DNA of 64,000 nt, from NCBI RefSeq assembly GCF_003343245.1, contig NZ_CP024901.1:620001-684000 (forward strand). The letters run 5' to 3'. Shown here in pieces: positions 19,434-28,792 of the stretch. The stretch is from Photorhabdus laumondii subsp. laumondii. GTDB taxonomy: Bacteria; Pseudomonadota; Gammaproteobacteria; Enterobacterales; Enterobacteriaceae. The number at the start of each line of letters is the position of its first letter. The first letter of the stretch is position 1. A program made the position numbers and the translations under genes. The notes below the pieces were generated by a model that saw only the letters and a program-made list of their open reading frames with translations, had not been told where the DNA came from and did not search any database.

Positions 19434-20732
19434 ATGAAACTGTATAACTTGAAAGACAACAGCGAGCAGGTGAGTTTTGCACAAGCAGTCAAACAGGGAT
19501 TAGGCAAACAGCAAGGGCTTTTCTTTCCGCAAGATTTACCCGAATTCAGTCGTGAAGAAATTGACCACCTATTGAAACTGGATTTTGTCACCCGCAGCGG
19601 TTGCATTCTCTCCGCGTTTATTGGCGATGAAATTCCGCCAGAACAACTGGCAACACGAATTAAGAACGCTTTTACTTTTCCGGCACCTGTTACCAACGTG
19701 GAAAATGATGTTGCAACATTGGAATTATTCCACGGCCCGACTCTGGCATTTAAGGATTTTGGTGGCCGTTTTATGGCGCAAATATTGGCACAAGTTGCTG
19801 GTGAACAGCCAGTAACTATCCTGACTGCGACTTCCGGCGATACAGGAGCAGCAGTAGCGCACGCCTTTTATGGGCTAAATAATGTACAGGTGGTGATCCT
19901 CTATCCACAGGGCAAAATCAGCCCGTTACAGGAGAAATTGTTCTGTACATTGGGTGGTAATATTCACACGGTGGCGATTGATGGCGATTTCGATGATTGC
20001 CAGGCGTTGGTTAAACAGGCGTTTGATGATCAGGAGTTGAAACAGGCTCTGTATCTCAATTCAGCTAACTCAATTAACATCAGCCGCTTGTTGGCACAAA
20101 TTTGCTATTACTTTGAAGCGGTTGCTCAGCTACCGGAAGATCAGCGTGAACAACTGGTTATTTCTGTACCGAGTGGGAATTTTGGTGATTTAACCGCGGG
20201 TTTATTGGCAAAATCGATGGGATTGCCGGTAAAACGCTTTATCGCTGCCACGAATGTTAACGATACAGTTCCTCGTTATCTAGAGGATGGAAAATGGTTG
20301 CCTCATCAGACCGTTGCCACGCTTTCCAACGCAATGGATGTGAGCCAGCCAAACAACTGGCCACGTATTGAAGAACTGTTCCACCGTAAATCCTGGCCAT
20401 TGAGCGAATTGGGATATGGTGTAGTCAATGATGACGTGACTAAAGAAACGATTAAGGAACTGGCTAAACACGGTTATATCTCTGAACCTCATGCCGCGGT
20501 GGCTTATCGTGTCTTGCGTGATCAATTACAAGAAGGTGAATACGGATTATTTCTTGGTACGGCGCATCCAGCGAAATTTAAAGAGAGTGTGGAGCAGATT
20601 CTGGGTGAGGAATTACCCTTGCCCAAAGCTTTGGCTGAACGGGCTGATCTGGAGTTGCTATCCCATTACTTACCGGCAGATTTTGCTAAGTTGCGAGCTT
20701 TCTTGATGGAAAGAGCACCCAAGTCATTATGA
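19434..20732 (+). CDS. thrC: Threonine synthase
   Basis: A PLP enzyme that converts O-phosphohomoserine to threonine. 432 residues. The PLP lysine lies in HGPTLAFKDFGGRF and the phosphate-binding region is TATSGDTGAAVAHAF. It starts three bases after the thrB stop and is the last gene of the operon. Confidence 0.96.
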   Translation: MKLYNLKDNSEQVSFAQAVKQGLGKQQGLFFPQDLPEFSREEIDHLLKLDFVTRSGCILSAFIGDEIPPEQLATRIKNAFTFPAPVTNVENDVATLELFHGPTLAFKDFGGRFMAQILAQVAGEQPVTILTATSGDTGAAVAHAFYGLNNVQVVILYPQGKISPLQEKLFCTLGGNIHTVAIDGDFDDCQALVKQAFDDQELKQALYLNSANSINISRLLAQICYYFEAVAQLPEDQREQLVISVPSGNFGDLTAGLLAKSMGLPVKRFIAATNVNDTVPRYLEDGKWLPHQTVATLSNAMDVSQPNNWPRIEELFHRKSWPLSELGYGVVNDDVTKETIKELAKHGYISEPHAAVAYRVLRDQLQEGEYGLFLGTAHPAKFKESVEQILGEELPLPKALAERADLELLSHYLPADFAKLRAFLMERAPKSL

Positions 20733-20737
20733 AAGTG

Positions 20738-20766
20738 GGCGCCGCACAGATCATGCGGCGTTTATT
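20738..20766 (+). terminator. thr operon terminator
   Basis: CGCCGCA / TGCGGCG stem (20740-20746, 20754-20760) followed by TTTATT just after the thrC stop. Confidence 0.7.
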
Positions 20767-20782
20767 AATTGGTAGTAAGGTC

Positions 20783-21559
20783 TTAATGTTGTTCAGGGCG
20801 CTTAAATACCAGCTCATTTCCTTTGGATAACGATTCATCAAAGGCGTAGCCATCCAAATTAAACTCCACCAGACGGTCAATTTGCGTTAACTGATTCTGA
20901 ATAATAAACTGGCTCATTAGCCCACGGGCTTTTTTCGCGTAGAAGCTAATAATCTTATATTTACCGTTTTTCTCATCGAGAAATACCGGTTTAATAATTT
21001 TACCGGCTAACTTTTTCGTATTCACGGATTTGAAATATTCATCGGAAGCCAAATTAACCAACACATTATCACCTTGTTGTTCCAGCGCCTCATTGAGTTT
21101 TTCTGTGATCAGGTCTCCCCAAAAAGCGTAGAGATCTTTACCGCGTTTATTTTCCAGTTTGATCCCCATTTCCAACCGGTAAGGTTGCATCAGATCTAAC
21201 GGACGGAGTACACCATAAAGGCCAGATAAGATACGCAGATGATTCTGAGCAAAATCAAAATCCTTATTGGAGAAAGATTCAGCCTGCATACCGGTATAAA
21301 CATCACCTTTAAATGCCAGGATAGCCTGACGGGCATTTAAAGGTGTGAAATCAGCATGCCATTCGCCAAAACGGGCGGCATTCAAGCCGGCAAGTTTATC
21401 GCTGATACCCATCAAACTCGCAATTTGGGCAGGCGTCAGTTCGCGACAAATACGGATTAACCGCTTTGATTGGTCGAGTAATTCTGGTTGGCTATATTCC
21501 TCCGTGGCAAGCGGGCTTTCATAATCAAGAGTTTTTGCAGGTGAAATAGTAATAAGCAT
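20783..21559 (-). CDS. yaaA: Peroxide stress protein YaaA
   Basis: A DUF328/UPF0246 protein that lowers intracellular iron-driven damage during hydrogen peroxide stress. The 258 residues equal the E. coli length; [17 protein letters not shown] and [12 protein letters not shown] are diagnostic. The ATG at 21559 fits; the frame runs 50 codons further upstream without similarity. It is convergent with thrC. Confidence 0.95.
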   Translation of the reverse strand: MLITISPAKTLDYESPLATEEYSQPELLDQSKRLIRICRELTPAQIASLMGISDKLAGLNAARFGEWHADFTPLNARQAILAFKGDVYTGMQAESFSNKDFDFAQNHLRILSGLYGVLRPLDLMQPYRLEMGIKLENKRGKDLYAFWGDLITEKLNEALEQQGDNVLVNLASDEYFKSVNTKKLAGKIIKPVFLDEKNGKYKIISFYAKKARGLMSQFIIQNQLTQIDRLVEFNLDGYAFDESLSKGNELVFKRPEQH

Positions 21560-21735
21560 AATATCGTCCCGGTTGTTCAGATGAGGATACTTTAACAGAA
21601 GATAGGATAATAAAGAATTAATCACGACGATAGCGGAAACTGTGTGCGTGATATCTGTAGGGTAACAAGCTGATAATTTTGCACTCCATTTTATTGATCG
21701 ATACTGCACTTAGCGTTAAAAATATTTAAATAATT

Positions 21736-21862
21736 TATACCCGTCATCTTTCAAGCTGCCTCTTTGTTGGCTGCACTCACTCACCCCGGTCACATAGTTA
21801 TCTATGCTCCCGGGGATTCGCTCCCTTGCCGTCGCGATGCATCTTGAAATCCATAGGGTATA
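21736..21862 (+). repeat. ERIC element (copy 5)
   Basis: 127-bp ERIC between yaaA and the MFS gene, forward orientation, TATACCCGTCATC to CATAGGGTATA. With copy 6 it brackets the MFS gene. Confidence 0.96.
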
Positions 21863-22059
21863 TATAAATTAAAATAAAGTTTTTTGGCTTATTAAAATAT
21901 TAATTTTTGTGAGTTTGATCGATTTTTCTTGGATTGTAATATAGTAATTATGCTAAAAGTGAGAAAGTGTACAATATTACCAGTTTCTTATTTGATTGAA
22001 GTCGGGGAAATACCATTAATGAAATCGATTGGATAAATAAAATATAAGTGAGATAAGGT

Positions 22060-23271
22060 ATGGAGAATAAAAATAGGCTATTATCCTCTGATATAATATC
22101 TATCTTTGGTACAGGAATAAGTGAAATAGCGCTTCTTTCGCTTGTATATTCAATTACCAAGTCGGAGATAGATACGTCTTTAATGGTATCTGTAAGGTTA
22201 ACAGCGAGTATATTAGTTTTTGTGGTTATTGGCGGGCTAACTGCTCGGTTTAGTATGCGGGCTATTTGTATTTCTTCGGATTTCTTCCGGGCAGTAACAA
22301 TATTTCTTGCTGTATTTGTCAATAATATATATTTATTATTTTTCATATCTTTTCTTCTATCATTTTTTTCAGGTTTGAATATATCGATAAGGTCAGTGGC
22401 ATACCAGGCATTTGTCAGCTCAGAAGAAAGAGTGGCTTTTATATCAAAGCAACAATTCTATTATGGGTTGCTCTCTATATCTTCTCCATTGATAGCAGGT
22501 TTTTTGATAAATATAACATCGATACGTTTTTTATTTATTATTGAATCAATGTGTTTTATTTTATCAATTATATTTCTCTTTTTTATTGGTGAATGGGGAA
22601 ATAAAATAAAGAAAAATGATGCTGTTATGAAATATGGAGGATTAGAATATATCATCAATAATGATACTCAGAGAAATATATTATTGTTCAGGATAAGTAT
22701 TTTAACTGCTATGGTGTCATATCAAGTGATTTCAACCTATATAATGACTTCTAGCTATACAACAATTATCTCTTTATTTAATGGATTATATTCATTTTCT
22801 TTTTCTGATTTAATTGCTTATTTTTCCTTTTTAGCTTCTGTTTCAATATTATTTGGATCTTATTTTTCTAGCTACTATTTTAATATAAGTAAATTAAAAA
22901 AATCTTTCTTTCTTGGCTCTCTATTGATTGCAATTGGGAGTATTCTTTGGGCTATGCCTTTGTCAAGAATTGTTTTGTTATTTTATACTTTGGGAACTAT
23001 GCTTATTTTTATCGGACTTTCTTTTTTAAGGATATCTCTCTATACATCAGGGCAAGAGCTGACACCAGAAAAATACTTTGCGAGAATAATATCGTCTTCG
23101 GATGCAATTGCAAGGAGTTATCAATCAGTCTTTGGTATTATAATAATATGGTTAATCCCTTTGCTAGGAAGTAGTGTGTTGTTTGTCTTTTTTGCAATGT
23201 GTTCTTTGAGTTCAGTTTTTGTTGCAAAGAAAATAAGCGCTGATGTTGAGAATAAACTCACATTGAAGTAA
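22060..23271 (+). CDS. MFS transporter, unknown substrate (EntS-like exporter fold)
   Basis: A 403-residue hydrophobic protein with about 10-12 membrane helices and the layout of major-facilitator drug/siderophore exporters of the EntS (MFS_3) group. The first 25 residues (SSDIISIFGTGISEIALLSLVYSI) and the loop between helices 2 and 3 (GGLTARFSMRAICISSDFFRA) resemble that group. The gene is much more AT-rich than the backbone, with many ATA/TTA codons, and sits between two ERICs where E. coli has other genes. This points to horizontal acquisition. No substrate can be inferred. Confidence 0.72.
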   Translation: MENKNRLLSSDIISIFGTGISEIALLSLVYSITKSEIDTSLMVSVRLTASILVFVVIGGLTARFSMRAICISSDFFRAVTIFLAVFVNNIYLLFFISFLLSFFSGLNISIRSVAYQAFVSSEERVAFISKQQFYYGLLSISSPLIAGFLINITSIRFLFIIESMCFILSIIFLFFIGEWGNKIKKNDAVMKYGGLEYIINNDTQRNILLFRISILTAMVSYQVISTYIMTSSYTTIISLFNGLYSFSFSDLIAYFSFLASVSILFGSYFSSYYFNISKLKKSFFLGSLLIAIGSILWAMPLSRIVLLFYTLGTMLIFIGLSFLRISLYTSGQELTPEKYFARIISSSDAIARSYQSVFGIIIIWLIPLLGSSVLFVFFAMCSLSSVFVAKKISADVENKLTLK

Positions 23272-23304
23272 TTTATGTAGGGAGTAAAGAGGACCTAATT
23301 TAGC

Positions 23305-23431
23305 TATACCCGTCATCTTTCAAGCTGCCTCTTTGTTGGCTGCACTCACTCACCCCGGTCACATAGTTATCTATGCTCCCGGGGATTCGTTCCCTTGCCG
23401 TCGCGATGCAACTTGAAATCCATAGGGTATA
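23305..23431 (+). repeat. ERIC element (copy 6)
   Basis: 127-bp ERIC downstream of the MFS gene, same orientation as copy 5 (TATACCCGTCATC to CATAGGGTATA). Confidence 0.96.
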
Positions 23432-23451
23432 TTAAGAAAATAAGGTGGAAA

Positions 23452-23607
23452 ATGAACATTTCTGCAATTAAGAATAATTTAACGAAGCAATATAGTACCT
23501 TAATTCTGTTTCCTGTTGAAGTTATAATTAACTTATTATCTTCTTTTTTTATTTTTATTATAAAAATTCCTTATTGTAATGTTGAAACCTATCTTGAGTG
23601 TGATTAA
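23452..23607 (+). CDS. Small hydrophobic protein, unknown
   Basis: A 51-codon frame starting ATG at 23452, with a strong ribosome-binding site (AAGGTGG at 23443-23449). The product is a short basic N-terminus followed by a hydrophobic stretch (LILFPVEVIINLLSSFFIFIIK), then a polar end with two Cys. It could be a real small membrane protein or the N-terminal remnant of a larger membrane protein, since decayed ABC-like sequence follows. I do not recognise a family. Confidence 0.35.
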   Translation: MNISAIKNNLTKQYSTLILFPVEVIINLLSSFFIFIIKIPYCNVETYLECD

Positions 23608-23660
23608 TGATCTAAGTCTGTTTTTTATGACTAAAAATCAGGCTTATGTTCTATCAATAA

Positions 23661-23861
23661 TATATAGATCATAATTTTGATCCCTATTTAGCAAACGATA
23701 GATTTTTATATTATCTTAACAACTCGGATTCAGATGTGATTATATTTGATGAGTTTGATTGCAGGAAATTAATAAATAGAATTGATAAAAATAAGAAAAT
23801 AATCGTTGTCTCACACATGGAAACTATTGGTTCAATATTGAACATTAGAGAAGTGATATGA
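23661..23861 (+). pseudogene. Fragment resembling the C-terminal end of an ABC-type ATPase
   Basis: A 66-codon frame without a start, ending at 23861. It contains a Walker-B-like DVIIFDEFD and an H-loop-like IIVVSHMETIG at the right relative distance for an ABC ATPase. A short frame just upstream (MTKNQAYVLSIIYRS) may be the preceding segment in another frame. Together with the small hydrophobic gene before it, this looks like a decayed transporter gene. The assignment rests only on these two motifs. Confidence 0.35.
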
Positions 23862-23994
23862 AAAGATTGGCTACAGAGTGAGTGACTGCGCGTGATCGTT
23901 TTACCGCCTTGCAGCAAGGTCTTACCGTGTTATTATCAGTGGATGGCTCAATAACAATGCCACAATTTCACGCATAACGATGAGATATGACAAA

Positions 23995-24948
23995 ATGACC
24001 GATAAACTAACCTCCCTGCGTAAACTGACAACAGTAGTAGCAGATACCGGGGATATTGCGGCGATGAAGCTTTATCAGCCACAAGATGCGACAACTAACC
24101 CATCTCTGATCCTTAACGCTGCACAGATTCCTGAATACCGTAAACTAATTGATGAAGCAATTGCGTGGGCGCGCGAACAGAGCGATTCCCGCGAGCAGCA
24201 GATTGTGGATGCTAGTGATAAACTGGCGGTAAATATTGGCTTGGAAATTCTCAAACTGATCCCAGGCCGTATTTCGACAGAAGTTGATGCCCGTTTGTCT
24301 TATGACTCCGAACGCAGTGTTGCCAAAGCTAAGCGCTTGATTAAGCTATATAACGAGGCTGGTATCAGCAATGATCGGATTCTGATCAAATTGGCTTCAA
24401 CTTGGCAGGGTATCCGTGCGGCTGAACAGCTAGAAAAAGAAGGGATTAACTGTAACCTGACACTACTGTTTTCCTTTGCTCAGGCGCGTGCTTGTGCGGA
24501 AGCCGGGGTTTATCTGATTTCGCCATTTGTTGGCCGTATCCTTGACTGGTATAAAGCGAACAGCGATCAGAAAGAGTTCGCTCCACACGAAGATCCGGGC
24601 GTTATTTCTGTAACTGAAATCTACCAATACTATAAACAACATGGCTATGACACCGTGGTTATGGGAGCAAGTTTCCGTAATTCCGGTGAGATCTTGGAAT
24701 TGGCGGGTTGCGACCGTTTGACTATTGCGCCTGCGCTGTTGAAAGAGTTGTCTGAAGCTCAGGGTGAAGTTGAACGTAAACTGGGTTATGCCGGTGAAAT
24801 TAAAGCGCGTCCAGAGCCATTGAATGAAGCTCAGTTCTATTGGGAACATCATCAGGATGCAATGGCAACAGAAAAACTGGCGGATGGTATCCGTAAATTT
24901 GCTATTGATCAGGGCAAACTTGAGAAGATGATCTCTGATCTGCTGTAA
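23995..24948 (+). CDS. talB: Transaldolase B
   Basis: The pentose phosphate pathway enzyme that transfers a dihydroxyacetone unit from sedoheptulose 7-phosphate to glyceraldehyde 3-phosphate. The 317 residues equal E. coli TalB. The Schiff-base Lys lies in [13 protein letters not shown] and the conserved [10 protein letters not shown] is near the N-terminus. I chose ATG at 23995 ([12 protein letters not shown]) over the in-frame ATG at 23980. Confidence 0.97.
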   Translation: MTDKLTSLRKLTTVVADTGDIAAMKLYQPQDATTNPSLILNAAQIPEYRKLIDEAIAWAREQSDSREQQIVDASDKLAVNIGLEILKLIPGRISTEVDARLSYDSERSVAKAKRLIKLYNEAGISNDRILIKLASTWQGIRAAEQLEKEGINCNLTLLFSFAQARACAEAGVYLISPFVGRILDWYKANSDQKEFAPHEDPGVISVTEIYQYYKQHGYDTVVMGASFRNSGEILELAGCDRLTIAPALLKELSEAQGEVERKLGYAGEIKARPEPLNEAQFYWEHHQDAMATEKLADGIRKFAIDQGKLEKMISDLL

Positions 24949-24977
24949 TGATAGGCGATAAACTATTCTTTTAGCGT

Positions 24978-25005
24978 TAAAGGCGGCATAATTGGCCGCC
25001 TTTTT
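24978..25005 (+). terminator. talB terminator
   Basis: GGCGGC / GGCCGCC hairpin followed by TTTTT, 30 bases after the talB stop. Confidence 0.8.
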
Positions 25006-25029
25006 GCTATTTAGTTAATTGAGGTTTAT

Positions 25030-25605
25030 ATGAATGAATTGCGCATTGGCTTGGTATCCGTCTCTGATCGTGCATCAAGCGGTGTTTATCAGGACAAAGG
25101 GATTCCGGCATTAGAAGAGTGGCTGAAAAGTGCGATTACCACCCCTTTTCAGATAGAGGCTCGTCTGATCCCGGATGAGCAGATCATCATTGAACAAACC
25201 TTGTGTGAGCTAGTGGATGAAATCGGCTGTCATCTGGTTTTGACCACTGGTGGAACCGGCCCCGCACGCCGAGATGTGACGCCTGATGCTACATTAGCGG
25301 TTGCAGACCGTGAAATGCCGGGTTATGGCGAACAGATGCGTCAGATTAGTTTGCAATTTGTTCCAACGGCAATTTTATCCCGTCAGGTTGGTGTTATCCG
25401 CAAGCAGGCGCTGATTTTGAATTTGCCGGGGCAACCAAAAGCAATCGCAGAAACGTTGGAAGGCTTGAAAGACGAAAATGGCAAAGTTCTGGTATCCGGC
25501 ATTTTTGCCAGTGTGCCGTATTGTATCCAATTGCTAGATGGCCCGTATGTGGAAACCGATGATAAGGTAGTCGCGGCTTTTAGACCGAAAAGTGCTCGTC
25601 GTTGA
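25030..25605 (+). CDS. mog: Molybdopterin adenylyltransferase
   Basis: Mog activates molybdopterin with ATP before molybdate insertion. 191 residues against 195 in E. coli. The MoCF motif TTGGTGPARRDVTPDAT and the start LRIGLVSVSDRASSGVYQDKGIPAL are diagnostic. It follows talB as in E. coli; satP, the next E. coli gene, is displaced about 9 kb by inserted genes. Confidence 0.95.
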   Translation: MNELRIGLVSVSDRASSGVYQDKGIPALEEWLKSAITTPFQIEARLIPDEQIIIEQTLCELVDEIGCHLVLTTGGTGPARRDVTPDATLAVADREMPGYGEQMRQISLQFVPTAILSRQVGVIRKQALILNLPGQPKAIAETLEGLKDENGKVLVSGIFASVPYCIQLLDGPYVETDDKVVAAFRPKSARR

Positions 25606-25742
25606 ATAATGAGTTGATTGTAGAAAGAATCAAAAAATCGAACTTTTATCTGCCACCTATCGAAAGGTAATTTCAACATTTTAAGCTTATAATTAATTTG
25701 GTATGTTGATTAGTTTGTTTGGAATAAATTTCGGGGTGAAAA

Positions 25743-26303
25743 ATGGAACGGCTAAAAAAAGTAAAGATTGGTTTTATTGCTGGTTTGGCATTGGTTATGA
25801 GCGCAATGGCACCAACGGTGGCGTTAGCAATGGAGTCAAAGACCACGGTAGCTCAGTTGATTAATCAGCGTCTCTCTTACATGAAAGATGTGGCAGGATA
25901 CAAGTCTGAAAATCATTTACCTGTTGAAGTTTTGGCTCAAGAAGAGAAGGTTCTTGCTAAATCAATAAGTGAGGCTGAATCTTTCGGGTTAAATGGGGAA
26001 TCAGTTAGACCATTCGTTATAATCCAAATGAATGCGGCAAAGGCGATTCAATATCGCTATCGAGCTGATTGGTTGTCAGTTCCTGAAAATGGTTGGCAAC
26101 TGAAGCCGCTAGATGATGTTCGGATTAAAATTAGCGGGTTGAGTACGGAAATCCTCCAACAAATTGCAACCTTGCTCAAAGCCGGAGAAAAAATAAGCGC
26201 TTCTGACAAAGAAATGTTTATGAAGAATATTCAACAACACAATTTAAAGGATTCGGATAAACAGCAAATTTTCGCGGCGCTTGAAAAGGTGAAATTAAAA
26301 TAA
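25743..26303 (+). CDS. aroQ: Exported (periplasmic) chorismate mutase, AroQ-gamma type
   Basis: Converts chorismate to prephenate. 186 residues: a signal peptide (1-29, cleavage near ALA-MESK) followed by an AroQ helical domain. The key segment LINQRLSYMKDVAGYKSENHLPVE carries the active-site Arg and Lys, and VIIQMNAAKAIQYRYRADWL is typical of the secreted gamma subclass found in enterobacteria and some pathogens. The role outside the cytoplasm is unknown. It is not in the E. coli talB-mog-satP cluster and marks the start of inserted DNA here. Confidence 0.88.
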   Translation: MERLKKVKIGFIAGLALVMSAMAPTVALAMESKTTVAQLINQRLSYMKDVAGYKSENHLPVEVLAQEEKVLAKSISEAESFGLNGESVRPFVIIQMNAAKAIQYRYRADWLSVPENGWQLKPLDDVRIKISGLSTEILQQIATLLKAGEKISASDKEMFMKNIQQHNLKDSDKQQIFAALEKVKLK

Positions 26304-26738
26304 ATCACAATCCCTCGCTCTTTAGCAAGAAAAGCCGGTCTTTTTGAAGTGAGCCTTTGGAAATGGATTTGCTTTACGGTTTTTCAAGCTACCAGCGGCA
26401 CATACAGCAACAATCTATTTCGGCATACAGATAACTCTGCCCGATATCACGAGACACTGATAATGTTGTACAGGGCTTGATACCTCTCAGATTAAAGTGG
26501 CCTTATAGTTTTTCACTGAACGTCATATGTTAAAAATCCCCTACGGGCGGGCGAACTTGCGCCTTATATCTTATTGATGGTAACTCCTCGAAAGTTAAAT
26601 TTGACGTATACAGCGTAAAAGCTAGTGTGGTGATAATTTGTTTTTTAGGTTGACAAAATCGACATTATTCATGACATTCATGCATATTGGCATGACAAAA
26701 AATCATTTTTGATTGTCATTGTATTTAAGGGGTTGGTT
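26304..26738. other. Intergenic region before the AAA ATPase gene
   Basis: About 430 bases without a gene. The last 100 bases contain TTGACA (26650-26655) and two copies of CATGACA (26670 and 26691), which could belong to the promoter and an operator of the AAA/protease pair. No other signal stands out. Confidence 0.4.
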
Positions 26739-27845
26739 ATGAATATCGTTGCTGAGGACATTGTTGCCCTCATAGAAGCGTCTTTGGATGCTAATTATAC
26801 AGAAGTTAGAAGTGTCAGTAATAGAATAGCTAAATCCATCAGTGCTGATGATATGGATGTTGCCAAAAAAATTAAATCCATAGTAAGACGTAAGGGAGTT
26901 CCACTTCGTAGTTCGGGATATAGTGATAGTTTACCTGTTGACCCTAAATCAAGAATGCCTTTAATTGAGGAACACCAGTGGTCAGTGACCCCTATTTTTT
27001 TGGGCGAGTCTGAAAATATTACTTTTAATGCTTTTATTGAAAGTGTTAAACATCAAAAAAAGCTAATTGAAAATGGGTTATCAGGAAGATTGGGATTACT
27101 ATTATCGGGTCCACCGGGTACCGGTAAGACATTGATTGCTGGTCATATTGCTTCTCAACTAAATAGGCCGTTATTCGTTGTCAGATTAGATTCAGTAATA
27201 TCATCATTATTGGGTGATACAGCTAAGAATTTAAGGCAAATTTTTGATTATGTACCTTCTAGAAACGGCATATTGTTATTAGATGAGGTTGATGCGGTTG
27301 CTAAGATACGTGATGATCGGTACGAAATAGGTGAGCTTAAACGTGTTGTGAATACTTTGATACAAGGTTTAGATTCACTGGATGATAGCGCAGTAGTCAT
27401 TGCGGCAACTAACCACGCAGATCTTTTAGACCCCGCGATTTGGCGACGTTTTCCATATAAAATTCGCTTTGGTATGCCAAACCTTGAAGTTAGGGAGTCT
27501 CTTTGGAATCATTTCCTTTTCCAAGACAAGGGTATATCAAAGGAGTTAAAAGCACTATCTATAATATCAGACGGATTAAGTGGAGCAGATATTGAAACTA
27601 TAGCAATAGCAGCGAGAAGACAGGCAATTTTGACTAATTCGAATATTGATATTGTAGCGGTCATTCAAGCAATAATTGAGGGTGACTCACATAACTCGAT
27701 TATACCTTACAGAGAAGGGTTAAGTTCGGATAATAAAAAAAGCATCGTTAATTTGCTTTCTGAAACTAAATTGTTTACTCAGGCTGAAATAGGTAGTTTT
27801 TTGAAACTAAGTAGACAGACAATTTCAAGCTATCTCAAGGAATAG
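26739..27845 (+). CDS. ietA: AAA+ ATPase of an IetAS-like ATPase/subtilase pair
   Basis: A 368-residue AAA+ protein. An N-terminal segment of about 100 residues is followed by Walker A GPPGTGKT (124-131), Walker B ILLLDEVDA (D/E at about 182-183), the sensor-1 region IAATNHADLLDPAIWRRFP with an Arg finger, and a C-terminal helix-turn-helix-like end (TQAEIGSFLKLSRQTISSYLKE). It is followed after five bases by a subtilisin-like protease gene. AAA ATPase plus S8 protease is the layout of IetAS, described first for plasmid stability in Agrobacterium and later as an anti-phage system. The symbol follows that architecture. The start is ATG at 26739 (AAGGGG upstream). The gene is AT-rich relative to its neighbours. 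Confidence 0.75.
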   Translation: MNIVAEDIVALIEASLDANYTEVRSVSNRIAKSISADDMDVAKKIKSIVRRKGVPLRSSGYSDSLPVDPKSRMPLIEEHQWSVTPIFLGESENITFNAFIESVKHQKKLIENGLSGRLGLLLSGPPGTGKTLIAGHIASQLNRPLFVVRLDSVISSLLGDTAKNLRQIFDYVPSRNGILLLDEVDAVAKIRDDRYEIGELKRVVNTLIQGLDSLDDSAVVIAATNHADLLDPAIWRRFPYKIRFGMPNLEVRESLWNHFLFQDKGISKELKALSIISDGLSGADIETIAIAARRQAILTNSNIDIVAVIQAIIEGDSHNSIIPYREGLSSDNKKSIVNLLSETKLFTQAEIGSFLKLSRQTISSYLKE

Positions 27846-27850
27846 GAATT

Positions 27851-28792
27851 ATGGCTGAGGGTGTTAGAAGTCCTTTATTAAATCCTGTACTATCTTTTTT
27901 AGATAAGCCAGTTCCCAATACAGTGAGTGGTGGTGGGAAAAATTCTAAAGGTATAATTTGGGCGCGATTAGATACTCAAAAAGAGAAGCTATCGAAAGAG
28001 CTTAGATGTATTAGCGAAGATGATGGTATTGTTTCCCATTCAGGTAAAATTCATCTATTAGCTAAAATGTTTGATGATTCTCTTGCACCATCTTGGACTC
28101 CTGATGATTTATTTGAACCAGATGATTTAACAAGAATAGTTGCTCCGGCTTTTGATGGATACCTAGTCGAAATTTCAGGTTCTAGAATCTCTAGTTTGAT
28201 TGAGAAAATAGAAAGAGCGAAAAATGGTCGAATTAAAGTCGATATTTCTCGTCTTGAAAGCATTATTGGTTTTGATAAAAACCAAGTATTACGAGGAAGA
28301 AAGGAAAAAGCTGTTTTTGAAGCGTTCGATGATGTAGAAAAACAGTTCAACGTTTGGGTTTTACCATTCCATGATAAAAAAGCAAGAGTATCTGTTAAGA
28401 AAGAACTTGAAGAGTTTGCTAATCAGAAGATTATTGGTTTTGGTCATTCTAAATTTGATAATGTTTTTAAAAATGAAGAAATACAAAAAAATGGAAATAG
28501 ATATTTTCCAAGAAAATTGGATGAATATTTAATCGACGGAATATTATCATTTACCACAGTAATAAATAATTTAGAGAATTTTAATAAGTTAATTAGCTCT
28601 GGTATTGTTTATAGAATTGAGCCGGTACATCATGTTTCAGCAAAATCAGTGCCACCAGGTAGCGGTAAAGAACCAATACCTAATTTAACCCGAATTCTGG
28701 ATAAGAAATTGACGAGAAGCCTGTTCCAGGAGCAAAGTTTTGGTGTGCACCAAAAACAGCTCCGAGGGGGGAACAGGCTATGGACAACTTAG
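27851..28792 (+). pseudogene. ietS: IetS-like subtilisin-family protease, 5' fragment (IS-interrupted)
   Basis: The first 279 codons (27851-28687) encode the N-terminal non-catalytic region of the protease. The frame then runs 34 codons into the inserted IS before stopping at 28792. No catalytic residues are in this half. If the IS and one copy of the 7-bp duplication are removed, the frame joins exactly to 29685, giving a 744-residue protein (…PIPNL-SNLKNIPTVVIVD…). The disruption is therefore a simple insertion into an otherwise open gene, probably recent. It lies directly after ietA. Confidence 0.8.
28681..28687. repeat. Target-site duplication, left copy
   Basis: TAATTTA immediately before the IS left end; the identical heptamer is at 29678-29684 after the right end. 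Confidence 0.9.
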
